64,000 nucleotides of DNA from an uncultured Prevotellaceae bacterium. Lineage in GTDB: Bacteria > Bacteroidota > Bacteroidia > Bacteroidales > Muribaculaceae. Positions 16,849 to 24,120 of the stretch are shown in pieces. Made by a program: the position numbers and the translations under genes. Every line of letters starts with the position of its first letter. The first letter of the stretch is position 1. The stretch lies in NCBI GenBank assembly GCA_900318335.1, contig ONKF01000014.1, positions 1-64,000 on the forward strand, given 5' to 3'. The notes beneath the pieces were generated by a model. That model worked only from the letters and a program-made list of their open reading frames with translations. It was not told where the DNA came from and made no database searches.

Positions 16849-18873
16849 TTACCAGATGATGGCGCGGTCGGCGGGATCGAGCCACATCTTCTCACCAGCC
16901 TTGATGCCGAATGCGTCAAAGAAGGTGCCGATGTTCCTCAGCGTGGCGTTCACGCGGTAGCGGCCGATGGAGTGGGGGTCACTCTTGGTCTGCTGGAAGA
17001 TGGCTTCCTCGGTCATGTTGTCGGCCCAGATGCGGCCATAGCTCAGGTAGAAGCGCTGAGCAGGAGTGAAACCGTCAATCATCTTACCTTCGCGGAACTG
17101 CTGCGTGTTGCGGAAGGCATCATAGGCGATGCGCAGGCCGCCCTGGTCAGCGATGTTCTCGCCCAGGGTCAGGTGACCGTTGGCGTGCTGGTCCTTGACA
17201 ACCACAATCTGGTCAAACTGTGCGGCGAGCTTCTCGGCAGCCTCCTGGAACTTCTGGCTGTCTTCCTCGGTCCACCAGTCCACCATGTTGCCGTACTGGT
17301 CAAACATGCGGCCTTGGTCATCAAAACCGTGGGTCATCTCGTGGCCAATCACAACACCGATGGCGCCGAAGTTGGTGGCATCGTCGGCCTCCACGTCAAA
17401 GAAGGGAGGTTGCAGGATGGCAGCGGGGAAGCAAATCTCGTTGGTGGTGGGGTTGTAGTAGGCGTTCACCGTCTGCGGAGTCATGCCCCACTCGTCGCGG
17501 TCAACGGGCTTGCCCATCTTGTCGAGGTTACGGCGGGTCTCATACAGGCTGGCGGCCTTGATGTTGTCATACATGCTCTTGCTGGGATCAACGGTCAGAC
17601 CGCTGTAGTCACGCCACTTGTCGGGATAACCGATCTTGACGGTGAAGGCATTGAGCTTCACGAGGGCGTTAATCTTGGTCTGCTCGCTCATCCAGGTCAG
17701 GCCGGCGATGTGGGCGGCCAATGACTTGCGCAGTTCACCGATGAGCTTCAGCATCTTCTCCTTGCTGCCATGGGCAAAGTACTTGTTCACGTAGATTTCA
17801 CCTACTGCCTCACCCAACAAACCGTTGGGCAGGCCCAGGGCGCGTTTCCAGCGGGGCTTGCGCTCCTTCTGTCCGCTCAGCATGCGGCCGTAGAAGTCAA
17901 ATGAGGTCTCACCGAACTCATCGCTCAGGTAACTGGCAGAGCCTGTGATGAGCAGACCAGCCATGTAGTCACGCATCTGTTGCTCGGTGAGCTTGGTCAT
18001 CATGTCGTTGGCAACAGCCATCACCTTAGGCTCGGTCAGGATCACCCATTCTGTCTGGGGCACGCCCATCAGGTTGAAGTACTGCTTCCAGTCGATAGCG
18101 GGATAATCCTTCTGGAGCTCTTCCACGGTGCGGATGTTGTACAGTTTGTTGTAGTCACGGGCCTCGGCGCGGTCCATCTTGGCCTGGGCAAACTTGTACT
18201 CGATGTCATAGATGGTCTTGCTGGCGCGGGTTGCCTCTTTCTTGCTGTAACCGGCGAGCTTGAACATCTTCACCAGGTAGTCGCGGTAAGCCTGCTGGAT
18301 TTTCTTGCTGTCGGCGTCGGTGTTCAGGTAGTAGTCCCTGTCAGGAAGACCGCTGGTACCGGCGCTGAGCCACATCACGTTCATGTCACTGTTCTTGAGG
18401 TCGGTTTCCACACCGATACCGAAGAACGGATTACCGATCTTCAGGTGCTGATCAGCAATGAAGCTTGTCAAGTCCTTCTTCTTGAAAGCCTTGATATTGG
18501 CCAGGTCGGCCATCATGGGTTGAGCGCCCTCACGGTTCAGGCGGTCGCTGTCCATCGCCATCTTGTACAGGTCGGCGACTTTCTGGTCAACGGTGCCGAA
18601 CTTGTGGTCGGTCTTACCCAGCTCCAGGAACATGTCGCGCAGACGGTTCTCGTTCTCTTCGGCGATTACATTAAACACGCCGTAGCTGGAATACTCAGGG
18701 TGCTTGCTCAGTGGGTTGGCTTTCATCCAGCCACCACCGGCATACTCATAGAAATCCTCACCTGGCTTAACAGTCAGGTCCATGTCGGCACGGTTCACGC
18801 CGTGCGTTACTTGTGCCTGTACACCAGGCATAGCAGCCATCAGAATGGCCATAGCTAATAACATTTTCTTCAT
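16849..18873 (-). CDS. pepO: M13 family zinc metallopeptidase (PepO/neprilysin-like)
   Basis: The 674-residue protein has a cleavable signal peptide (LLAMAILMAAMPGVQA), the zinc motif VIGHEMTHGFDDQGR (HExxH at about 509), and the third ligand in GENIADQGG (about 572). A conserved W at the C-terminus also fits the M13 family. It should act in the periplasm or outside the cell on oligopeptides. It is of full length and shares the terminator with tatD. Confidence 0.95.
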   Translation of the reverse strand: MKKMLLAMAILMAAMPGVQAQVTHGVNRADMDLTVKPGEDFYEYAGGGWMKANPLSKHPEYSSYGVFNVIAEENENRLRDMFLELGKTDHKFGTVDQKVADLYKMAMDSDRLNREGAQPMMADLANIKAFKKKDLTSFIADQHLKIGNPFFGIGVETDLKNSDMNVMWLSAGTSGLPDRDYYLNTDADSKKIQQAYRDYLVKMFKLAGYSKKEATRASKTIYDIEYKFAQAKMDRAEARDYNKLYNIRTVEELQKDYPAIDWKQYFNLMGVPQTEWVILTEPKVMAVANDMMTKLTEQQMRDYMAGLLITGSASYLSDEFGETSFDFYGRMLSGQKERKPRWKRALGLPNGLLGEAVGEIYVNKYFAHGSKEKMLKLIGELRKSLAAHIAGLTWMSEQTKINALVKLNAFTVKIGYPDKWRDYSGLTVDPSKSMYDNIKAASLYETRRNLDKMGKPVDRDEWGMTPQTVNAYYNPTTNEICFPAAILQPPFFDVEADDATNFGAIGVVIGHEMTHGFDDQGRMFDQYGNMVDWWTEEDSQKFQEAAEKLAAQFDQIVVVKDQHANGHLTLGENIADQGGLRIAYDAFRNTQQFREGKMIDGFTPAQRFYLSYGRIWADNMTEEAIFQQTKSDPHSIGRYRVNATLRNIGTFFDAFGIKAGEKMWLDPADRAIIW

Positions 18874-18930
18874 CGTATATAAATAAACTATAGTTTAGGT
18901 TATATGGTTTAGTCAATTAATACCAGCCCG

Positions 18931-18938
18931 CAAAATTA
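18931..18938 (-). promoter_or_regulatory. -7 box for the M13 peptidase
   Basis: TAATTTTG on the minus strand, 57 nt upstream of the ATG at 18873. No clear -33 box was seen. Confidence 0.4.
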
Positions 18939-18994
18939 ACAAAAATAATAATGCTCACCCCAGTTGTGCTGGAAATTCTGGGCTATCCAGTGTT

Positions 18995-20572
18995 TTAGAA
19001 GGGTGTATTGGGGTCTTCGGGGCCTTGCAGGAAGTCCACATTGGGGGGTGGAGGGGAGAATCCGTCATTGATGGGCGATGCGCCTCCTGGGGCTGGACCG
19101 CCGGCGTTCATCTTGGATTCATAGGTGCTCTCGCCACCCACGAGATCTTGCTCATCCTGGTTCTCGAAGCGGGCATACTTGCTGACAAAGTGCAGGTTGA
19201 TGGTGTCGGTGGCACCGCTGCGGTGCTTGGCGACGATAAACTCGGCCAAGCCGCGGATGTTGTTGCCCTCGGCGTCCTCGCTGGAGCGGGTATAGTACTC
19301 GGGACGGTGGATGAAGCACACGATGTCGGCATCCTGCTCGATGGCACCCGACTCACGCAGGTCGCTCAGCTGCGGGCGCTTGCCCAGTTTGTCATCGGCG
19401 GCACGGGTCTCGACACTGCGGTTCAACTGCGACAGGGCAATGATGGGGATGTCCAGCTCCTTGGCTAACTGCTTGAGCGAGCGTGAGATGGTGCTCACCT
19501 CCTGCTCACGACTGCCGAACTTCATGCCCGTGGCGTTCATCAACTGCAGATAGTCGATGATGATGATTTTGACGTTGTGTTCACGCACCAGGCGGCGCGC
19601 CTTCGTCCTTAACTCAAAGATGGAGAGTGACGGCGTGTCGTCAATGTAGAGTGGGGCAGTGCTGAGCGCGCGGGTGCGGGTCATCAGGTTTTCCCATTCG
19701 GGCTGGGTGAGCTGGCCACTCTTGATTTTTTCGCCTTCGAGCGAGCACACGTTACTGATAAGGCGGTTGACGAGCTGCAGGCTTGACATCTCCAGCGAGA
19801 ACACAGCAACGGGATAGTTGTAATCCACGGCCATGTTCTTGGCCATCGACAGGACAAAGGCTGTCTTACCCATGGCGGGGCGGGCAGCAATGATGATGAG
19901 GTCGCTGTTCTGCCAGCCGCTGGTCAGGCGGTCAAGCTTGTGATAGCCCGACTCTAAGCCGCTTAGACCGTTCTCGCGGTTAGCTGCTTCCTCAATTTTC
20001 TTGATGGCGTCCTGCACGGCGTTCTCGATGGGGATAACGTCGCGCTTCAGGGTGTTCTTGCTAATCTCGAACAGCTTGCCCTCGGCCTCCTGCATCAGGT
20101 CATATACATCGATCGACTCGTCGAACGCCAGCGACTGAACTTGACTGCTGTAGCTGATGAGCTCGCGTGCCAGATACTTCTGGGCCACGATGCGTGCGTG
20201 GAATTCGGCATTTGCGGCACTCGAGACCATACCTGTCAATTCGCTGATGCGGATAGCCCCGCCCACCTCGTCGAGCGCCTTGTTGGTGCGCAATTGGTCG
20301 GTGACGGTAAGCATGTCGATGGGCTTGCCGTTGGCCGCGAGCGTCTGGATGGCCTCATAGATTTTCTGGTTCGCGGGATTGTAGAAGGCTTCGGGTTTGA
20401 GAATCTCGCATACGTTGTTATATGCGTCCTTCTCAAGCATCAGTGCGCCCAGGACTGCATCCTCGAGCGAGGTGTCCTGAGGTGGCAGCTTGCCGAATTC
20501 CCCTATGATTTCGGGCTCATGAGTGGGGCGCGTGCGGCGGCGCGCCTGTTTGCCGGTCTCAAATTCTTCCAT
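18995..20572 (-). CDS. dnaB: Replicative DNA helicase
   Basis: The 525-residue protein is DnaB. The N-terminal domain (LPPQDTSLEDAVLGALML) is followed by the RecA-like motor with Walker A AARPAMGKT (about 230), Walker B IIIIDYLQLM, and LSQLNRSVETR with the motif-4 region. It unwinds DNA at the replication fork as a hexamer. The C-terminus ends in a flexible Gly/Pro-rich tail of about 35 residues, typical of Bacteroidetes DnaB. The gene is 121 nt upstream of the M13 peptidase and appears to have its own promoter. Confidence 0.97.
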   Translation of the reverse strand: MEEFETGKQARRRTRPTHEPEIIGEFGKLPPQDTSLEDAVLGALMLEKDAYNNVCEILKPEAFYNPANQKIYEAIQTLAANGKPIDMLTVTDQLRTNKALDEVGGAIRISELTGMVSSAANAEFHARIVAQKYLARELISYSSQVQSLAFDESIDVYDLMQEAEGKLFEISKNTLKRDVIPIENAVQDAIKKIEEAANRENGLSGLESGYHKLDRLTSGWQNSDLIIIAARPAMGKTAFVLSMAKNMAVDYNYPVAVFSLEMSSLQLVNRLISNVCSLEGEKIKSGQLTQPEWENLMTRTRALSTAPLYIDDTPSLSIFELRTKARRLVREHNVKIIIIDYLQLMNATGMKFGSREQEVSTISRSLKQLAKELDIPIIALSQLNRSVETRAADDKLGKRPQLSDLRESGAIEQDADIVCFIHRPEYYTRSSEDAEGNNIRGLAEFIVAKHRSGATDTINLHFVSKYARFENQDEQDLVGGESTYESKMNAGGPAPGGASPINDGFSPPPPNVDFLQGPEDPNTPF

Positions 20573-20606
20573 TATATCAAATATTTGATGTCTATTTGGT
20601 AAGGTC

Positions 20607-20623
20607 TCACGCTAAGTCGCTAA
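20607..20623 (+). repeat. Dispersed 17-nt repeat, copy 1
   Basis: TCACGCTAAGTCGCTAA occurs here, in the dnaB leader, and again identically at 60060-60076, both on the plus strand and between genes. It contains an internal GCTAAG duplication. Function unknown. Confidence 0.6.
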
Positions 20624-20720
20624 TAGCAGGGACAACACATTGAACAAATATGACAATTCACTACTATTGTTGTGTTGGTTGTCTTTAATTGTTACTCTGG
20701 TTGTTTGGCATTAGCGAGGG

Positions 20721-20728
20721 CAAAGGTA
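20721..20728 (-). promoter_or_regulatory. -7 box for dnaB
   Basis: TACCTTTG on the minus strand would give a leader of about 140 nt before the dnaB ATG at 20572. The rest of the divergent gap 20573-20937 holds the 17-nt repeat, a CAAATATTTG palindrome near the dnaB start and the Nudix gene promoter. Confidence 0.4.
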
Positions 20729-20853
20729 GTTAAAATCGTTGGATTATTCCGCAGGGGTTATCTACATTATTTTGACATGATGTTGACAATTGGGCATCAA
20801 GCCTGTGATGTTGTCTGTGTCAATGGGGGCAAAAAGAAAAAAACAGCAATAAA

Positions 20854-20870
20854 TGTGTAAAAAGTACACA
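20854..20870. promoter_or_regulatory. Operator 1: TGTGT-N7-ACACA
   Basis: Palindromic site (TGTGT at 20854-20858, ACACA at 20866-20870, 7-nt spacer), 5 nt upstream of the -33 box of the Nudix regulator gene. It has the same geometry as the sites at 20909-20923 and 21743-21767. Confidence 0.75.
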
Positions 20871-20875
20871 AAAAT

Positions 20876-20906
20876 TTTGCCAGTTCAAAAATTGGCATTA
20901 TTTTTG
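20876..20906 (+). promoter_or_regulatory. Consensus promoter of the Nudix regulator gene
   Basis: A -33 TTTG (20876-20879) and a -7 TATTTTTG (20899-20906) are separated by exactly 19 nt, matching the Bacteroidetes consensus. The promoter lies between two copies of the operator. Confidence 0.75.
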
Positions 20907-20908
20907 CA

Positions 20909-20923
20909 GTGTAAAAAATACAC
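20909..20923. promoter_or_regulatory. Operator 2: GTGT-N7-ACAC over the transcription start
   Basis: GTGTAAAAAATACAC lies 2 nt downstream of the -7 box, covering the expected start of transcription. Binding here would block the promoter, suggesting autorepression by the gene product. Confidence 0.75.
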
Positions 20924-20937
20924 AAAGGACGCTCATC

Positions 20938-21669
20938 ATGAAATATAACGAGAAAACCAAGTTATGGGAATCGCCCTACTGGCACCCGGCTGTGACCACC
21001 GATGCGGTGGTGTTCGGGTTTGATGGCGAGCAGTTGAATGTACTGCTCATCCAGCGTGGCTTGGAGCCTTACAAGAACATGTGGGCTCTGCCTGGTGGTT
21101 TTATGCGTCCTGATGATGAGAGCGCACAAGCTTGCGCCTCTCGCGAGCTTCGTGAGGAGACCGATGTTTCCGATATCTACATGGAGGAAATGCAGACATT
21201 CTCTCACTGCAATCGCGACCCTCGAGAACGTGTGATCACCATTGCCTTCTTTGCTCTTGTGGCCAAGGACCAGTACCACGTCAGGGGAGGTGATGATGCG
21301 ACCAAGGCCAAATGGTTCTCCATCAAGGATCTGCCGGAATTGGCCTTTGACCACAAGGATATCGTAGCTCTGGCCCTCGAACGCCTACGGCAGCGCATCC
21401 ATTTTGAACCCATTGGATTTCACTTGCTTGGCAAGGAATTCACAATGCCCCAATTACACAATATATATAAAGCGATTTTAGACCCACCCGAGAATGACAC
21501 AAAATTAGGAGACAGAAGAAATTTTCAAAAAAAGATGCTGAATCTCGGGTACATCAGGGAGACTGGAAGAAAGGAGACAGGAAACCCTCACCGCTCTCCC
21601 AAGTTGTACACTTTTGACGAGGAAGCCTACCAGCAAGCCAAGAAGATAGGTATGCGCCTGGAATTCTGA
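20938..21669 (+). CDS. NrtR-like regulator: Nudix domain with C-terminal winged helix
   Basis: The 243-residue protein has a Nudix domain (about 15-150) with a recognisable but altered Nudix box: GGFMRPDDES...RELREETDV has one extra residue in the first loop and Asp in place of the final Gly. The last 80 residues (FTMPQLHNIYKAIL...NFQKKMLNLGYIRETG) are the winged-helix domain of NrtR-family regulators, which bind ADP-ribose or sugar derivatives and control NAD or sugar genes (AraR in Bacteroides is one). Two GTGT-N7-ACAC sites bracket its promoter and another precedes the vWA gene downstream. It is probably an autorepressor with a degenerate, ligand-sensing Nudix site. Confidence 0.9.
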   Translation: MKYNEKTKLWESPYWHPAVTTDAVVFGFDGEQLNVLLIQRGLEPYKNMWALPGGFMRPDDESAQACASRELREETDVSDIYMEEMQTFSHCNRDPRERVITIAFFALVAKDQYHVRGGDDATKAKWFSIKDLPELAFDHKDIVALALERLRQRIHFEPIGFHLLGKEFTMPQLHNIYKAILDPPENDTKLGDRRNFQKKMLNLGYIRETGRKETGNPHRSPKLYTFDEEAYQQAKKIGMRLEF

Positions 21670-21742
21670 CGCGACTGCTGGTGACGGAATCGACCTTGAT
21701 CTACCCCTGTTACAACGGGGGCTGGATACTTGACTAAAAAGC

Positions 21743-21767
21743 TCAATGTGTGAATTTTACACATTGA
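21743..21767. promoter_or_regulatory. Operator 3: extended palindrome upstream of the vWA-macro gene
   Basis: Two 9-nt arms (TCAATGTGT at 21743-21751 and ACACATTGA at 21759-21767) are perfect complements around a 7-nt spacer. The core TGTGT-N7-ACACA is identical in geometry to operators 1 and 2. It is the strongest of the sites. Confidence 0.8.
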
Positions 21768-21803
21768 ACAAGGTCAAGAATTTGTGTGCCCAATTTTGTC
21801 AAT

Positions 21804-21818
21804 ACGTAAAAAATACAA
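21804..21818. promoter_or_regulatory. Possible degenerate operator 4
   Basis: ACGTAAAAAATACAA resembles operator 2 with changes only in the outer half-sites. It lies 36 nt downstream of operator 3. In the gap 21670-21966 a -7-like TAGCTTTG (21862-21869) is also present, without a clear -33 box. Confidence 0.4.
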
Positions 21819-21966
21819 TTTGGCAAGGTTGCAGAAATAAGGATTATATTCGATTATGGTATAGCTTTGTGGCATCAATCATGACAACGACTTAGATATC
21901 ACCTGATCATGTAAGCAATGGTTTGAATTAACAATTTGGTTATTAACAGTTTATTAAATTACGATT

Positions 21967-23157
21967 ATGAAAAATCCGTTTAAGAGAAGCAACAACGAGA
22001 ATGCCCCGGCAGCAGTAACTGGCTATGTGATAAGCGAGAACGTCAATCGAGGAACTATCAGTAAGGATGCTGAGTGCCAACTTGACCCCAAGAAGGCTCA
22101 CATCTACAACCTCATTATCGTTGATGAGAGTGGCTCCATGGGTGGCTTGGAGGCAGTAACCATCAGTGGTATCAATGAAACCATCGCCACCATCAGGAAG
22201 GCGCAAAAGGACTTTGCTGACAAGCAGCAGCAGTTCCTCACGCTGGTGTGCTTTGATTCGCACCATGGTGAATTGCCTCCCATCCGCACCCACATCGATG
22301 CTATGCCCATCGACAGCGTTCAGGATTTCCATGATTACAATCCCACGGGCTGCACACCGTTGTTTGACGCGATGGGCGAGTCGATGACGACCTTGTATGC
22401 GCGCATCAAGGACGATGAGAATGCCTCTGCTGTAGTGACAGTTATCACCGACGGCTTGGAGAACGACTCCCGCAAGTGGTCTGGCCCGGCTTTGCGCAAG
22501 CTCATCGAGCGCCTCAAGGAAGAGGGCTGGACCTTCTCCTATATGGGCTCGTGCCATGATGTAGAGGAGGTGACCAGGAATTTGTCCATCGACCATGTCT
22601 TGGAGTTTGACCACGATCAAATGGGGGCAAGGAACACATGGCACCGCGACAGTTCGTCCAAGTTTGCTTATTATCAGCGCATGAGCCGTGAATTCCATGC
22701 CGATGACAGCTTGGAAGAGAAAATGGCGATCCGACGAGCCAATGCCCGCGCTTACTATGCCAACCGCATCACTCCCGATTGGATTGAAAATCTGACTGAC
22801 GCCGAGGTGTTTGTCTTCGGCAGCGACCCCCAGGGTAACCATGCTGGTGGCGCTGCTGACTATGCTGTGAAGCATTTCGGCGCCATTTATGGTCAAGCCG
22901 AGGGTATACAAGGTCAGAGCTACGCCATCCCCACCACAGGCGATTATGGCCTTTTTGTCCAGGCGGTACGCCGTTTCGTGGCCTATGCTGCCGGGCATCC
23001 CCGCACGCGCTTCTATGTCACTCGCGTGGGCTGCGGCAACGCCGGCTACGACGTCCATGAGGTGGCTCGGCTCTTTGTCGAAGCCATTAGGGTCGAGAAC
23101 ATCTGCCTGCCCGAGAGTTTCTGGGAGGTCCTTGGCCTCAAATTCTTCAAAAAATGA
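21967..23157 (+). CDS. vWA domain protein with C-terminal macro-like (A1S_2505-type) domain
   Basis: This 396-residue protein has no signal peptide, so it should be cytoplasmic. The vWA domain (about 45-230) keeps the MIDAS residues: D53-E-S-G-S57, the Thr in NPTGCTPLFDAMG, and VITDGLEND. From about 275 the sequence reads VFVFGSDPQGNHAGGAADYAVKHFGA and EGIQGQSYAIPTTGDYG, then YVTRVGCGNAGY. This is the pattern of small phage and bacterial macro-like proteins (A1S_2505 type) that I believe bind ADP-ribose-type ligands. The fusion is uncommon in my experience. The upstream NrtR-like gene and shared operators point to NAD/ADP-ribose signalling, an inference. Confidence 0.8.
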   Translation: MKNPFKRSNNENAPAAVTGYVISENVNRGTISKDAECQLDPKKAHIYNLIIVDESGSMGGLEAVTISGINETIATIRKAQKDFADKQQQFLTLVCFDSHHGELPPIRTHIDAMPIDSVQDFHDYNPTGCTPLFDAMGESMTTLYARIKDDENASAVVTVITDGLENDSRKWSGPALRKLIERLKEEGWTFSYMGSCHDVEEVTRNLSIDHVLEFDHDQMGARNTWHRDSSSKFAYYQRMSREFHADDSLEEKMAIRRANARAYYANRITPDWIENLTDAEVFVFGSDPQGNHAGGAADYAVKHFGAIYGQAEGIQGQSYAIPTTGDYGLFVQAVRRFVAYAAGHPRTRFYVTRVGCGNAGYDVHEVARLFVEAIRVENICLPESFWEVLGLKFFKK

Positions 23158-23255
23158 GCCAGGAAGGACGCCCTCAAGGTTACCAATAGTATTGAATAAC
23201 TGTTTTACCCTGCAAGACTAAAGAAAAAACACACACCCACTTGTTTACCCCGATT

Positions 23256-23296
23256 GGAGGGCTTGCCAAACGACCTTGGCGGGCCCTCCATTTTTT
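23256..23296 (+). terminator. Intrinsic terminator after the vWA-macro gene
   Basis: GGAGGGC-TTGCCAA pairs with TTGGCG-G-GCCCTCC (stem 23256-23289), followed by a run of six T at 23291-23296. Confidence 0.85.
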
Positions 23297-23369
23297 CGTT
23301 CCTGATGTCCTCAGGACTGACCCCTTTCTTTTTTTAACAAATTGTCATCGTTTTATTGGATATTTCTTT

Positions 23370-23377
23370 TATCTTTG
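23370..23377 (+). promoter_or_regulatory. -7 box for the membrane protein gene at 23405
   Basis: TATCTTTG ends 27 nt before the ATG at 23405. No clear -33 box was seen. Confidence 0.4.
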
Positions 23378-23404
23378 CGGATGTTAACATGAAATTTCAA
23401 AACG

Positions 23405-24070
23405 ATGGAAGCCGAAGAAAGAAAAAAAGAGATTGACTGGTTGATGGAATCGATCAAGCGATCAAATGCCAAGAGGAATGGTACGATTAGTTGGATTATC
23501 TTATTATCAATTATACCTTTTGCCATTGGCGCTTTCCTTTTATTCTATAATGGCAGTGAAGGCAGTCGAGCAGTGCCTGTCTTTTTTGCCATTGGGTTGC
23601 TCTTGCTTCTTTACGCGCTTACCAATTACGTTTTTACCAAGAAAATTGCCCGTGCCCAGACTCCTCAGCAATTATTGGCAGCCCATGACAGGATGTGGAT
23701 AGCACTGTCTGTTTTTTTTGTAGTAATTATGAGCGGCGTGGCCTTTTTGAATGGCGGTGATCTCATATCCAGTGCATGTTTAGTGCTGGCCATAGTATTG
23801 ATTGTGTTTGCTGCTTGGCAGGCCATGCACATGAAGTTAAGGCTATGGGTGGCGATTTTCATGTTGCCGGTAGTGGGTGCTTTGCTCTATTTCTCGAGAA
23901 TGGGCCTCCTTGAGGGTTTGCCCCTGTTATTATTGATGTTAGCGGTTTTTAGAGGGGATAATTCAGTGTTTGGAGGTGGATATGGAGAAGATAAAGAAGA
24001 GGACCAATCTATTCAACAAGAGATTAAGCAATTGCGCGCACTCATGAACGAGAGCCAAGGAAATGCCTGA
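23405..24070 (+). CDS. Small polytopic membrane protein, unknown function
   Basis: The 221-residue product has a charged N-terminus with a helical start, about five or six hydrophobic segments, and a soluble C-terminal helix (QQEIKQLRALMNES). No family was recognised. The design (charged N-terminal helix, membrane core, C-terminal EI-x-x-LR-x-x-M helix) is the same as in the protein at 27046-27567, suggesting distant paralogs. It precedes the GH31 gene by 50 nt on the same strand. Confidence 0.7.
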   Translation: MEAEERKKEIDWLMESIKRSNAKRNGTISWIILLSIIPFAIGAFLLFYNGSEGSRAVPVFFAIGLLLLLYALTNYVFTKKIARAQTPQQLLAAHDRMWIALSVFFVVIMSGVAFLNGGDLISSACLVLAIVLIVFAAWQAMHMKLRLWVAIFMLPVVGALLYFSRMGLLEGLPLLLLMLAVFRGDNSVFGGGYGEDKEEDQSIQQEIKQLRALMNESQGNA

Positions 24071-24120
24071 CTTCAATGTTTATTGTCTGAGAATTATTAA
24101 TTAGAATCACTATAGAAACT

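Noticed and set aside
16816-17724. 302-codon plus-strand frame within the M13 peptidase gene
   Set aside because: Antisense to an intact peptidase with HExxH and all ligands.
20672-20860. 62-codon frame in the dnaB-Nudix gap
   Set aside because: It overlaps the dnaB promoter and operator 1, has no ribosome binding site and no recognisable motif.
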